64,000 nt of DNA from an uncultured Christensenellaceae bacterium (GTDB taxonomy: Bacteria; Bacillota; Clostridia; Christensenellales; Borkfalkiaceae). A program made the translations under genes and the position numbers. How positions within the stretch are numbered: the stretch's first letter is position 1; each line of letters starts with the position of its first letter. The notes beneath the pieces are model-generated. The model was not told where the DNA came from, made no database searches, and was given only the letters and a program-made list of their open reading frames with translations. The DNA is taken from the NCBI GenBank assembly GCA_910589015.1, contig CAJUSA010000002.1:1-64000 (forward strand), read 5' to 3'. This document shows positions 17,196 through 26,706 of the stretch, in pieces.

Positions 17196-19415
17196 ATGCA
17201 GGTCATTCTTGCCAACAACTGCGGATTTTGCGAAGGCGTGGCGCGGGCGGTCAATACGGCGCTTACGGTTTCGCCCGACAACGCCTATGTGCTCGGTGAA
17301 ATTATTCATAATGAAGACGTCGTGTCCCGCATTACTGCGCGCGGCATACGAACAGTGGAACGGTTGAGCGAGGTTCCCGACGGCGCAACGTTGCTCATCC
17401 GCTCGCACGGCGTCGGCGAAAGTATCTACGAAGAGTGCAAAAAAAAACAGGTCGCCGTCGTCGACTGCACCTGTCCGTTTGTGCAGCGCACACAGAAAAT
17501 CGTAAAAAAAGCGTCCGAAGAGGGCAAGACCGTTGCTATCGCCGGCGACAGAAGGCATCCCGAGGTAGAAGGTCTGATCGGTTGGTGCACGGGCGAATCG
17601 TTCATTTTTGCGTCGGAAGACGAAGATTTTACGCCATTGCGCGAAAAAAAAGTGGTTTTGGTGGCGCAAACTACCTTTTCTGCGCAAAGATTTTCAAAAA
17701 TCCGAAAAAATATTCAAAAAGAGTGCAAAAAAACAGTTGAAGTTTTCGAGACAATTTGCTATACTACTATAGGCAGACAAAGGGACGCGCAAAAACTGTC
17801 TGCTTTGTGCGATGCCGTGATCGTCATCGGCGGCAAAAACAGTAGTAATACGGAAAAACTATGTGAAATCGCGTCGGCAAACTGCGGGCATGTTTACAGG
17901 CTCACGGGGGCGGACGGTTTCAAATATGAAAAAATCAAATTTTGTAACAGGGTCGGCGTCATAGCAGGGGCAAGCACTCCGCATTGGCAGATCCAGGAGG
18001 TTCTTAGTAAGATGGCAGAAAACAACGCAGAAGTTCTTAAGACAGAGACCGTAGAGAACGTCGAGGCGCAGGAAACCGTGTCGGCACAAGCGGAAGTCAA
18101 GGTTGCAGAGGCGGCGTCCGCAAAACAAACCGCGCGCCCGAAATCTGCACAGAGCAAGTCCAAGAAAGTGATGGACGACGCCCTCGAGGGAATGGCGCAG
18201 GAAAAGCCTTTCCACAACAACGAAATCCTTTCCGTCGAAGTCGTTCTGGCGACCGATACGGGAATCTACGTTTCGGTATCGGGCAAGGGCGAAATCCTGA
18301 TCGATAAGGCAGACCTCGATTGCGAACAGTATTCGCGCGAGCTTTATACGGAAAAGGTCGGTCAGAAGATCGACGTGATGGTTCTTGCGACCAATCCCGT
18401 AAAGCTTTCCGAAAAATCGGTGCGCAAAATCCGCGAAGAAGAGGCTGTGCTCAAAGATATCGAGGACGGCAGCGTTTTCACCGTCACCTGTACGGGATTC
18501 AACAAGGGCGGTCTGACCGCCGAACTCGGCACCTATCCCGTATTTATTCCTGCAAGAGAAATCCGTTCGGGCTTTGTAAAAGAGCTTGATAAATATGTCG
18601 GCAAAACCCTTCGCTTAAAGCTCATCGAGATCCGCAGAGGCCGCAGAAAGGAAATCATCGCCTCGCAGCGCGTTATTCTCGAAGCCGAAAAAGCCGAACA
18701 GGAAGCGGCGCGCGCCGCGAAGGAAGAGGCTTTCTTCGAGAGCATCGAAGTCGGTCAGATCGTCGAAGGAAAAGTGGAAAGAGCAACCACGTTCGGCGCG
18801 TTTGTTTCCGTAAAAGGATTTGACTGCCTTGCTCACATTTCCGATCTTTCGTGGACGGGCGTGAAGGAAGTAAAGGACGTGCTTGAAATCGGCAAGCGCT
18901 ACGAATTTCAGGTTCTTAAAATCGACAAGGAACGCAGAAAAGTATCCATCGGCTACAAGCAGCTTCAGCCCCAGCCTTGGGATACGGCTGCGGAAAAATA
19001 TGCGGAAGGCGACATCGTTCACGGCAAAGTCGTTCGTATCGTTCCCTTCGGCGCATTCGTGGAAATTGAAAAAGGCATCGACGGACTTGTTCACGTTTCC
19101 CAGATTTCTTATGAATGGCTCGACAACCCCACTTCGGTTCTTCAGATCGGACAGGAAATCGATGCGAAAATCCTTGCGTTCAGCCCCGCGGAAAGAAAAA
19201 TCACGCTTTCCATTAAGGCGTTGCAGGACAGACCCGAACCCGTTTATCCCGAAGACGTGGAAGAGGAGCAGTCGCGTCCCCGTCAGAAGCGCAACAACCG
19301 CCGCAATTCCCGTTACGATGATTACGACGACGGCGATTACCGCGAGTGGAACGACAGCAGCTACGACGGCGTTTCGATCGGTGAAATGCTCGGGAGCGAC
19401 GAAGACAAGAAATAA
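17196..19415 (+). CDS. ispH: 4-hydroxy-3-methylbut-2-enyl diphosphate reductase fused to S1 RNA-binding repeats
   Basis: The product is 739 residues. Residues 1-275 are IspH, the last step of the MEP isoprenoid pathway. Its [Fe-S] cysteines are visible in NNCGFCEGV, VVDCTCPFV and ETICYTT, with the RSHGVGE and TRPxH-like stretches. An Ala/Glu/Lys-rich linker (about 275-340) follows. Four S1-like domains (about 345-690) follow, e.g. GQIVEGKVERATTFGAFV and GDIVHGKVVRIVPFGAFVEI. The C-terminus is Arg/Asp-rich. IspH-S1 fusions are known in Clostridia. The ATG at 17196 follows AAGGAT; a TTG at 17190 is a weaker option. Confidence 0.93.
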   Translation: MQVILANNCGFCEGVARAVNTALTVSPDNAYVLGEIIHNEDVVSRITARGIRTVERLSEVPDGATLLIRSHGVGESIYEECKKKQVAVVDCTCPFVQRTQKIVKKASEEGKTVAIAGDRRHPEVEGLIGWCTGESFIFASEDEDFTPLREKKVVLVAQTTFSAQRFSKIRKNIQKECKKTVEVFETICYTTIGRQRDAQKLSALCDAVIVIGGKNSSNTEKLCEIASANCGHVYRLTGADGFKYEKIKFCNRVGVIAGASTPHWQIQEVLSKMAENNAEVLKTETVENVEAQETVSAQAEVKVAEAASAKQTARPKSAQSKSKKVMDDALEGMAQEKPFHNNEILSVEVVLATDTGIYVSVSGKGEILIDKADLDCEQYSRELYTEKVGQKIDVMVLATNPVKLSEKSVRKIREEEAVLKDIEDGSVFTVTCTGFNKGGLTAELGTYPVFIPAREIRSGFVKELDKYVGKTLRLKLIEIRRGRRKEIIASQRVILEAEKAEQEAARAAKEEAFFESIEVGQIVEGKVERATTFGAFVSVKGFDCLAHISDLSWTGVKEVKDVLEIGKRYEFQVLKIDKERRKVSIGYKQLQPQPWDTAAEKYAEGDIVHGKVVRIVPFGAFVEIEKGIDGLVHVSQISYEWLDNPTSVLQIGQEIDAKILAFSPAERKITLSIKALQDRPEPVYPEDVEEEQSRPRQKRNNRRNSRYDDYDDGDYREWNDSSYDGVSIGEMLGSDEDKK

Positions 19416-19429
19416 TAAAATTTTAAGAA

Positions 19430-19458
19430 AAAACCCGCTTAAAGGCGGGTTTTTTTGT
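19430..19458 (+). terminator. Intrinsic terminator after ispH-S1
   Basis: AACCCGC and GCGGGTT form a 7-bp GC-rich stem followed by TTTTTTTG. It closes the aroH-cmk/plsC/ispH operon. Confidence 0.92.
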
Positions 19459-19502
19459 TTATATATGATATGATACCGTAACATTTAAGGAGTTTTACAT
19501 CT

Positions 19503-21353
19503 ATGGAAAGACAGGGAAACATTCGTATTTCGAGCGAAAACATGATGCCGATCATCAAAAAATGGCTTTATTCCGAAAAGGACATCTTCCTGCGCGAGAT
19601 TGTCGCCAATGCGTCGGACGCCATCACGAAGGTGATCAAACTTTCGCAGATCGGCGAGGCGCCGCAAAGCGAGGATTATAAAATTACCGTCACGACCGAC
19701 GAAAAAGCGGGCACGCTCACCGTGGAAGATAACGGCATCGGCATGACTGAAGAGGAAGTGGAAAAATATATTACCCAGATCGCCTTTTCGGGCGCGGCGG
19801 ATTTCGTGGAAAAATACGAAAAAGCGGGCGGCGAGGGCATCATCGGGCATTTCGGTTTAGGCTTTTATTCAGCTTACATGGTTTCCGATTCCATTGAAAT
19901 CTTCACCAAATCTTATAAAGAAGGCTCGAAGGGCGTGCGGTGGGAATCGGACGGCAACAGTACGTATACCGTCGGCGATTGCGACAAGCAGGATCGCGGC
20001 ACGCGCATCGTCATGCACATTGCCAAAGAAGAAAAGGAATTTCTCAAAGAGGGCACGATCCGTCAGTTACTGCACAAATACTGCGCGTTCATGCCGTATG
20101 AAATCTATCTCAACCCCAAGAGCGAGGCGCAACTCAAAAAAGAGAGCAAAAAAGACGAGGAACCGGCGAAAAATTATCCCGTCAACACGCCGAAGCCGCT
20201 CTATCTCAAACAACCCAAAGACTGCACGGAAGAGGAATACAAAGCCTTCTACCGCGAAACCTTTTCCGATTACAACGAACCGCTCTTCTGGATCCACCTG
20301 AATATGGAATATCCTTTCCGCCTGAAAGGTATTCTGTACTTCCCCAAGGTCAAAAAACAGGTCGAACTCGAACGCGGACAAGTAAAACTTTATTGCAATC
20401 AGGTTTTCATCGCCGATAACATCAAAGAAGTCATTCCCGAATTTTTGCAACTTCTGAACGGTGTGATCGACTGCCCCGACATTCCGCTCAACGTTTCGCG
20501 CTCGTTCCTGCAAAACGATAAACAGGTTCAGAAAATTTCCAAGCATATCACGAAAAAGGTCGCCGACAAACTCGTTGCGCTCTTCCGCGACGACCGCGAA
20601 AAGTTCAATAACTGTTGGCCCGATATCGCTACGTTTGTTAAATTCGGATGCATTAAAGACGACGACTTTTACGGAAAAGTGAGCGACATTATCGTCTTTA
20701 AGAATCTTGCGGGCGAATATATGCCCGTCAGCGGCTATCTCGGCGAAGAAATCACCGAAGAACAAGCCAAAGAGGGCAAAGAACCGCAAGCCGTTTATTA
20801 CGTTTCCGATGAAAGCAAACAGGCGCAATATATTAAAATGTTCAAAGACGCGGGGCTGGACGCCATACTCTGCGATACGTATATCGACCCGCATTTTATC
20901 AGTTATCTCGAATATAAAAACCCCAAGCGCGTCCGCTTTTTGCGCATCGACGCCGACGTGGCGAACGCCCTCAAAGAAGAGAGCAGCGAGGACGGGGATC
21001 TCAAAAAGATCTTCGAAACGGCGCTCGAGGGCAAAAACGTAACGATAAAAACCGAAAAACTCAAAGACGCAAGCGTTCCCGCCGTCGTCAACGTTTCGGA
21101 ATTCATGCGCAGAATGTCGGAAATGAACAGCTTTTATATGATGGGGAACGGCCCGCAGGACGTCACGCTGATCGTAAACACCGCCAATCCCGCCGTTCAG
21201 GCGCTCAAAGACGCGCAGTCCGAAGCGCAGAACACGGCGGCGAACCAGATTTACCTTCTTGCCCTCATGAACTACAAACCGCTCACTTCCGAAGAGCTGA
21301 CGGCGTTCACGGCGACAAGCGTTGCTTTGCTTGAAAAATATTTGAAAAAATAA
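19503..21353 (+). CDS. htpG: Molecular chaperone HtpG (Hsp90)
   Basis: The product is 616 residues, the normal family length. It is an ATP-dependent cytoplasmic chaperone. The N-terminal GHKL ATPase shows LREIVANASDAITKV, VEDNGIGMTEEEV and GHFGLGFYSAYMV. The middle domain has the conserved PLNVSRSFLQNDKQVQKI. The C-terminus lacks the eukaryotic MEEVD. TAAGGAG lies upstream of the ATG. No CIRCE element is visible upstream. Confidence 0.97.
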   Translation: MERQGNIRISSENMMPIIKKWLYSEKDIFLREIVANASDAITKVIKLSQIGEAPQSEDYKITVTTDEKAGTLTVEDNGIGMTEEEVEKYITQIAFSGAADFVEKYEKAGGEGIIGHFGLGFYSAYMVSDSIEIFTKSYKEGSKGVRWESDGNSTYTVGDCDKQDRGTRIVMHIAKEEKEFLKEGTIRQLLHKYCAFMPYEIYLNPKSEAQLKKESKKDEEPAKNYPVNTPKPLYLKQPKDCTEEEYKAFYRETFSDYNEPLFWIHLNMEYPFRLKGILYFPKVKKQVELERGQVKLYCNQVFIADNIKEVIPEFLQLLNGVIDCPDIPLNVSRSFLQNDKQVQKISKHITKKVADKLVALFRDDREKFNNCWPDIATFVKFGCIKDDDFYGKVSDIIVFKNLAGEYMPVSGYLGEEITEEQAKEGKEPQAVYYVSDESKQAQYIKMFKDAGLDAILCDTYIDPHFISYLEYKNPKRVRFLRIDADVANALKEESSEDGDLKKIFETALEGKNVTIKTEKLKDASVPAVVNVSEFMRRMSEMNSFYMMGNGPQDVTLIVNTANPAVQALKDAQSEAQNTAANQIYLLALMNYKPLTSEELTAFTATSVALLEKYLKK

Positions 21354-21374
21354 AGACTTTTTTGCTAATATAGA

Positions 21375-21403
21375 TTGACAAGCGCACGCATTGTGGTTAT
21401 AAT
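21375..21403 (+). promoter_or_regulatory. Promoter of the cold-shock gene
   Basis: Consensus TTGACA and TATAAT with a 17-base spacer. The leader is about 35 bases, shorter than the long structured leader of E. coli cspA. Confidence 0.9.
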
Positions 21404-21444
21404 TATTGTTAAGCGTTGCATTTGAGCGCGCAGGAGGTATTATT

Positions 21445-21654
21445 GTGAACGGAACTGTTAAGTGGTTCAACGACGGAAAGGGTTACGGCTTCATTTCCAA
21501 TGACGAGGGCGGGGACGATATTTTCGTACACTTCTCTGCAATTCAGACAGAGGGATTCCGCACCTTAAAAGAGGGGCAGAAGGTTACATTCGAGACCGAA
21601 CCCGATCCCAAAGACAGCGGCAAGCTTCGCGCTGTAAACGTTGTTCCCGTCTGA
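21445..21654 (+). CDS. Cold-shock protein (CspA family), GTG start
   Basis: The product is 69 residues, one cold-shock domain. The RNP1 motif KGYGFIS and RNP2-like DIFVHFSAI are intact, for single-stranded nucleic-acid binding. The GTG at 21445 follows AGGAGG with seven-base spacing, and NGTVKWFNDGKGYGF is the standard N-terminus. It is monocistronic between a consensus promoter and a terminator. Confidence 0.95.
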   Translation: MNGTVKWFNDGKGYGFISNDEGGDDIFVHFSAIQTEGFRTLKEGQKVTFETEPDPKDSGKLRAVNVVPV

Positions 21655-21678
21655 GAACAGACTGAATTAACGAAAAAG

Positions 21679-21705
21679 AACGCACCCGAAGGTGCGTTTT
21701 TTTTA
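21679..21705 (+). terminator. Intrinsic terminator after the cold-shock gene
   Basis: AACGCACC and GGTGCGTT with a CGAA tetraloop, followed by a T run. Confidence 0.93.
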
Positions 21706-21751
21706 TGTATACCGGCACACCGCGCCGCCCGTTCGGAATAAACTGAACTAT

Positions 21752-23071
21752 ATGGGTAACGGAACATTCACTTCCGGTGAAGGCTGGTACTTCGTCGGAA
21801 TCGGCGGCGTGAGCATGAGCGCGCTTGCCCGTTTGCTCAAAAGCAAAAACCTCTCCGTGCGCGGATGCGACGATGCGGAAAGCGGGTTTACGACAAGCCT
21901 GCCCGCATACGGCATTCCCGTGACGATCGGCACGGATGAAGAGATAAACGAATCCAACGTCGTCTACACGGGCGCCCTCGACGAAAGCGACAGGCGCATC
22001 GCTCGCGCGAAAGAGGCGGGAAAACGCCTTTTTACGCGCGCACGCCTGCTCGGAATGGTAGCGGAGGAATATCCGTTTGTCCTTTCCGTCGCGGGCTGCC
22101 ACGGCAAAACTTCCACTACGTCGATGCTCGCCCATATCTATTACCGTACCGCGCGTGCATTTTCCTGCCATATCGGCGGCGAGGATGCGCTTCTCGGCAA
22201 TTGTTACGTCGGCGGCGACGATGCGTTCGTAACCGAGGCGTGCGAGTTCAAACGCAGTTTTTTGAGTTTGAACAGCTCGGTCGGCGTCATTCTCAATACC
22301 GACCGCGACCACACCGATTGCTACGCCAGCGACGACGATATCTTCGCTGCCTACCGTACCTTTGCCGGACAGTGCGAAAAAGTGGTCGTAAATGCCGAAG
22401 AACGCGCACGGAAAATCCCTCATGTGCTCTCGTTCGGATTGCGGACGGGGGACGTACGCGCCGAAAAACTGCGTTCCGACGGCGAACGTTATGCCTTCAC
22501 CGTACGCGAAGGCGACAGCGCCACCGTGCGGATCCGGCTGAATGTTACGGGTAAATATCAGATCCAGAACGCTCTGGCGGCGTACGCCGCCGCAAGGCTT
22601 GCGGGGTTTACCGCCGAAGAGATCAAAACGGGGCTGGAAAGTTTCCGCGGCGTAAAACGGCGGTTTGAAACGGTCGGCACGCTGCGCGGCGCGCCCGTAA
22701 TCTGCGACTATGCGCACCACCCGCGCGAAATTGCCGCCGTGCTCGAAAGCGCGCATAAGATATGCGACGGCACGCTGCGGCTCGTCTTTCAGCCCCATAC
22801 CTATACGCGCACGCATGATTTTATGGACGAATTCGTCAAAACGCTTGCGCGCGAAAAACATCCCGTTTTATACAAGACTTTTTCCGCGCGGGAAACCTTC
22901 TTTTTTGAGGGAAGCGCGGCGGCGCTCGCCGCCCGTATTCCCGACGCGATTTACGTTCAATCGCCCGAGCAATTAAAAAACCGCCTCGAAAAGACGGTGG
23001 AAAAGGACGACATCGTGCTCGTGCTCGGCGCGGGCGATATCTACAACATCGCAAAAAGCATCATCGATTAA
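21752..23071 (+). CDS. murC: UDP-N-acetylmuramate--L-alanine ligase
   Basis: The product is 439 residues. It adds L-Ala to UDP-MurNAc in peptidoglycan synthesis. The N-terminal YFVGIGGVSMSALARLL is typical of MurC, the ATP-binding loop is GCHGKTSTTSM, and DYAHHPREI and FQPHTYTRT are also MurC hallmarks. The ATG at 21752 was chosen because it begins the conserved N-terminus. No clear Shine-Dalgarno sequence is visible. An upstream in-frame start at 21692 would overlap the cold-shock terminator. Confidence 0.93.
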   Translation: MGNGTFTSGEGWYFVGIGGVSMSALARLLKSKNLSVRGCDDAESGFTTSLPAYGIPVTIGTDEEINESNVVYTGALDESDRRIARAKEAGKRLFTRARLLGMVAEEYPFVLSVAGCHGKTSTTSMLAHIYYRTARAFSCHIGGEDALLGNCYVGGDDAFVTEACEFKRSFLSLNSSVGVILNTDRDHTDCYASDDDIFAAYRTFAGQCEKVVVNAEERARKIPHVLSFGLRTGDVRAEKLRSDGERYAFTVREGDSATVRIRLNVTGKYQIQNALAAYAAARLAGFTAEEIKTGLESFRGVKRRFETVGTLRGAPVICDYAHHPREIAAVLESAHKICDGTLRLVFQPHTYTRTHDFMDEFVKTLAREKHPVLYKTFSARETFFFEGSAAALAARIPDAIYVQSPEQLKNRLEKTVEKDDIVLVLGAGDIYNIAKSIID

Positions 23072-23120
23072 ATTGCAGTATTCCGCGGCGTTCGCACGAG
23101 GCGGCGCAGGGGAATGCACT

Positions 23121-23150
23121 GTGCGGCAGGGCAACCTGCCGCCTTTTGCT
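23121..23150 (+). terminator. Intrinsic terminator after murC
   Basis: GCGGCAGG, GCAA loop, CCTGCCGC, then CTTTTGCTTTG. The rest of the roughly 300-base gap to ilvC holds the ilvC promoter. I see no riboswitch or T-box hallmark in it. Confidence 0.8.
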
Positions 23151-23312
23151 TTGTTTGGAAGTATAAGCGTAGAATATGTCTTTGCGCAAAATATTGCATA
23201 AAATCGCGAAATTTCAAGCTTTTTCCAAATAAACTATTTGTTTTGATTATACTTTTACGGTTGGCATAAAGCAACTGTTATAGCTGAATTTTTACATTCA
23301 ACCGTCATTTGC

Positions 23313-23341
23313 TTGACGGACGGTGTATTTGAGGATATAAT
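23313..23341 (+). promoter_or_regulatory. ilvC promoter
   Basis: TTGACG and TATAAT with 17-base spacing. The transcription start near 23348 excludes the in-frame ATG at 23345 and supports the ATG at 23375, which has GGAGG nine bases upstream. Confidence 0.82.
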
Positions 23342-23374
23342 AATATGAAAAGCACCGCTTGGAGGATGAAAACT

Positions 23375-24424
23375 ATGGCACACAAAATTTACGACCCTGC
23401 AACGCAGGAAGCACGCATTTATCACGAGGCAGACTGCGATCTCAAACGTTTGAAAGGGAAAACCGTTGCGGTGATCGGGTTCGGCAGTCAGGGGCACGCG
23501 CACGCGCTCAACTTAAAAGACAGCGGCGTGAACGTCGTCATCGGACTGAAAGAGGGCGGCAAAAGCTACCCGAAGGCGCAGCAGGCGGGGTTCAAAGTTT
23601 GTTCCGTAAAAGAGGCGGCGAAACTTGCCGACGTCATCATGATGCTCACTCCCGACGAAAAAATGGCGGATATTTACAACGAAAGCGTTGCGCCCGTTCT
23701 GACGGCAGGCAAATATCTTGCTTTTGCGCACGGGTTTAACATTCATTTCAAGCAAATCGTTCCTCCCGCGAACATCAACGTATTCATGATCGCGCCCAAG
23801 GGCCCCGGACACACTGTTCGTAGCGAATATGTGGAAGGGCACGGCGTTCCCGCGCTCGTGGCGGTTTATCAGGATCCCTCGGCCGATACGCTCGACGTCG
23901 CGCTTGCTTACGCGCTCGGCATCGGCGGAGCGCGTGCGGGCGTGCTCGAAACCACCTTCAAATGCGAAACCGAAACCGATCTGTTCGGCGAACAGGCGGT
24001 GCTCTGCGGCGGCGTAACCGCGCTGATGAAAGCGGGATTCGAAACGCTCGTCGAGGCGGGATACGATCCCAGAAACGCCTATTTCGAGTGCATTCACGAA
24101 ATGAAGCTCATCGTCGACCTCATTTATAACGGCGGCTTTCAGAAAATGCGTTATTCGATTTCCGATACGGCGGAATACGGCGACTACGAAACGGGCAAAC
24201 GCCTGATCACCGATGAAACCAAAAAGGAAATGAAAAAAGTTCTTACCGAAATTCAGGACGGCACGTTTGCCTCCAAATGGATCAGCGAAAACAAGAGCGG
24301 CGGACGCGCGCATTTCAACGCCTGCCGCGAGCGCGAGGCGGAACACCAGCTTGAAAAAGTCGGCGAAGAACTGCGCAAGCTCTATTCCTGGAACAACGAA
24401 GATAAATACAGCGAAACCAAATAA
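23375..24424 (+). CDS. ilvC: Ketol-acid reductoisomerase (NADP+)
   Basis: The product is 349 residues, a class I enzyme. It isomerises and reduces acetohydroxyacids in valine/isoleucine synthesis. The nucleotide-binding motif VAVIGFGSQGHAHALNLKDSG is followed by the specificity loop. The metal-binding region is seen in ETDLFGEQAVLCGG and CIHEMKLIVDLIYNGG. It is monocistronic here, apart from the usual ilvBN/leu genes, between its own promoter and terminator. Confidence 0.96.
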   Translation: MAHKIYDPATQEARIYHEADCDLKRLKGKTVAVIGFGSQGHAHALNLKDSGVNVVIGLKEGGKSYPKAQQAGFKVCSVKEAAKLADVIMMLTPDEKMADIYNESVAPVLTAGKYLAFAHGFNIHFKQIVPPANINVFMIAPKGPGHTVRSEYVEGHGVPALVAVYQDPSADTLDVALAYALGIGGARAGVLETTFKCETETDLFGEQAVLCGGVTALMKAGFETLVEAGYDPRNAYFECIHEMKLIVDLIYNGGFQKMRYSISDTAEYGDYETGKRLITDETKKEMKKVLTEIQDGTFASKWISENKSGGRAHFNACREREAEHQLEKVGEELRKLYSWNNEDKYSETK

Positions 24425-24444
24425 CAGAACCGATTGAAAAATTT

Positions 24445-24486
24445 AACTGCCGTATGCGTGATTTTTCCGCATACGGCAGTTTTTCC
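24445..24486 (+). terminator. Intrinsic terminator after ilvC
   Basis: A 13-bp perfect stem (ACTGCCGTATGCG with its complement ending at 24480) followed by TTTTTCC. Confidence 0.92.
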
Positions 24487-24609
24487 TTATCTTTCGGCAC
24501 ATAATAAATAAGATTGAAAAAAACGATCACTCGCACGCATTTTACAGTTAGAAATGAAAAAAAGATACCGAAAATATAAAAAAAATTGAAAAAATTTACC
24601 AAATGGGTC

Positions 24610-24638
24610 TTGAAAAATGCTTTCATATATAGTATAAT
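24610..24638 (+). promoter_or_regulatory. Promoter of the glycogen cluster
   Basis: TTGAAA and TATAAT are separated by 17 bases. The leader to glgB is about 50 bases and has AAGGAG before the ATG at 24695. Confidence 0.8.
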
Positions 24639-24694
24639 AATCTAAGCAACAGGGCGCCGTATGAATAAGGGGATCGGCGGTAAAAAGGAGTTAT

Positions 24695-26668
24695 ATGCAA
24701 AATACACAAAACGAGACGGATTTCCCGCTTTATCTTTACCACCACGGAAAAAACGACCGTATTTACGAGTTGTTCGGGGCGCATAAAGAGGTGCGGGAAG
24801 GACGCGACGGATATGTGTTCCGCGTCTGGGCGCCGCACGCGCTGAGCGTCAGCGTCGTGGGGGATTTCAACGACTGGAACACCGAGCGCCACGTCATGAA
24901 CCGCATGATCGACGGGGAATCGTTCGAGCTGTTCATTGCCGGCTTAAAGCAATACGACACCTACAAATATTGCGTGACCGCGCGAGACGGAAGAAAGCTG
25001 ATGAAAGCCGATCCCGTCGCGTTCCATGCCGAAACCGCGCCTGCCACCGCCTCGAAACTATTCGATCTGGAAGGTTACGAATGGGGCGATTCGAAATACG
25101 TCGAAAAGAGAAAGCATGCGAACGTGTATACCTCGCCCATGAATATCTACGAGGTCAACCTGCTTTCCTGGAAACGCCATGAGGACGGTTCCTTTCTCTC
25201 GTACGAAGAACTGAGCAAAGAGTTGGTTTCTTATGTAAAAGACATGGGGTACACCCACGTGGAATTCATGCCCGTCACCGAATTCCCTTACGAAGGATCG
25301 TGGGGTTATCAGGTAACGGGGTATTTTGCGATTACCTCGCGCTTGGGCACGCCCAAAGACTTTATGCACCTTGTGGACGAATTCCACAAAGCGGGCATCG
25401 GCGTCATTCTCGACTGGGTTCCCGCGCACTTCCCCAAAGACGCGCACGGGCTTTACGAATTCGACGGACAGCCGCTCTATGAAAGCAGCCAGTGGGACAG
25501 AATGGAACACAAGAGCTGGGGCACGCGCCGTTTCGACTTTGGAAGAAACGAAATTATTTCCTTCCTGATCTCCGACGCTTGTTTCTTCTTCGACAAATAC
25601 CATATCGACGGCTTGCGCGTGGATGCGGTCGCCTCGATGCTCTATCTCGATTACGACAAGCGCGACGGGGAATGGGTGCCGAATATCTACGGCGAAAACA
25701 AAAACCTCGAAGTCATCGCGCTCTTGCGCAAACTGAACGAAAACGTCTTTTTGCGGTTCCCGTATGCGCTCATGATCGCGGAAGAGAGCACGGCGTGGGG
25801 GCTTGTCACGAAGCCCGGCAGCGTGGGCGGTTTGGGGTTCAATTATAAATGGAATATGGGCTGGATGAACGACGTGCTTTCGTATCAGGCGCTCAACCCG
25901 TATTTCCGCATGAACAATCACAATAAACTCACCTTCTCGATGATGTACGCCTTTTCGGAAAATTATGTTCTGCCTATCTCGCATGACGAAGTAGTGCACG
26001 GTAAGTGCTCGCTCATCAATAAAATGCCGGGCGAATACGAGGAAAAATTTGCGGGCGTGAGAACTTTTCTCGGCTATATGATGGCGCACCCCGGCAAAAA
26101 ACTGGCGTTCATGGGCTACGAATTCGGTCAGTTCAAGGAATGGAATTATAAAGAAGGACTGGAATTTTTCCTGCGCGATACCTACGAGCAGCACGGAAAA
26201 CTTTCTGTCATGGTAAAAGCCCTCAACGAATATTATAAAACTACGCCCGCGTTTTACGAGGTGGAAGATTCGTGGGACGGTTTCGAATGGCTCGCCGCCG
26301 ACGACGCCGACCGCAATACGGTCGCTTTTATACGCCGCGACAAAAAGGGCAACGAAGTCATTGCGCTTGCCTGTTTCTCGGGTGCGGACGCAACCGATTA
26401 TCTTTTAGGCGTGGATAAAAAGGGCAAGTATCGCATCGTATTCAACACCGACGACGTAAAATACGGCGGTCAGGGCAAGATCAAGAAAAAGGTGCTCGCC
26501 GCCGTTGCGCGTCCAAGTCACGGGAAACCTTATTCCATTCCCGTCGATCTGCCGAAATTTACCTGTCTATATCTCGTGCGCGAAGAGGATCCGCCAAAGG
26601 AAGAAAAGGGCACAAAAAAGCCCGCCGCGAAAAAATCCGTCGCGCCGAAAAAAACCGAGAAGAAATGA
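24695..26668 (+). CDS. glgB: 1,4-alpha-glucan branching enzyme
   Basis: The product is 657 residues. It creates alpha-1,6 branches in glycogen. An N-terminal CBM48 region (GYVFRVWAPHALSVSVVGDFNDW) precedes the GH13 barrel with GYQVTGYFA, the nucleophile-bearing GLRVDAVASML, the acid/base MIAEEST and ISHDEVVHG. The last 30 residues form a Lys/Ala/Pro-rich tail (KKPAAKKSVAPKKTEKK) not needed for the fold, which may bind nucleic acid or polyanions or be a flexible tether. It is first in the glgBCDAP cluster. Confidence 0.95.
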   Translation: MQNTQNETDFPLYLYHHGKNDRIYELFGAHKEVREGRDGYVFRVWAPHALSVSVVGDFNDWNTERHVMNRMIDGESFELFIAGLKQYDTYKYCVTARDGRKLMKADPVAFHAETAPATASKLFDLEGYEWGDSKYVEKRKHANVYTSPMNIYEVNLLSWKRHEDGSFLSYEELSKELVSYVKDMGYTHVEFMPVTEFPYEGSWGYQVTGYFAITSRLGTPKDFMHLVDEFHKAGIGVILDWVPAHFPKDAHGLYEFDGQPLYESSQWDRMEHKSWGTRRFDFGRNEIISFLISDACFFFDKYHIDGLRVDAVASMLYLDYDKRDGEWVPNIYGENKNLEVIALLRKLNENVFLRFPYALMIAEESTAWGLVTKPGSVGGLGFNYKWNMGWMNDVLSYQALNPYFRMNNHNKLTFSMMYAFSENYVLPISHDEVVHGKCSLINKMPGEYEEKFAGVRTFLGYMMAHPGKKLAFMGYEFGQFKEWNYKEGLEFFLRDTYEQHGKLSVMVKALNEYYKTTPAFYEVEDSWDGFEWLAADDADRNTVAFIRRDKKGNEVIALACFSGADATDYLLGVDKKGKYRIVFNTDDVKYGGQGKIKKKVLAAVARPSHGKPYSIPVDLPKFTCLYLVREEDPPKEEKGTKKPAAKKSVAPKKTEKK

Positions 26669-26706
26669 AAAAAATATGACGCGCAAGCGTCAGGGGGATA
26701 AACAAT

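Noticed and set aside
20067..21470. Long open frame (467 aa) on the minus strand opposite htpG
   Set aside because: It mirrors the codon bias of htpG, has no ribosome site or promoter, and its Phe/Arg-rich translation resembles no protein. Similar antisense frames occur opposite most genes here.
23151..23312. Possible T-box or riboswitch before ilvC
   Set aside because: The promoter starts at 23313 and the transcribed leader is under 30 bases, so no leader RNA structure can form from it.
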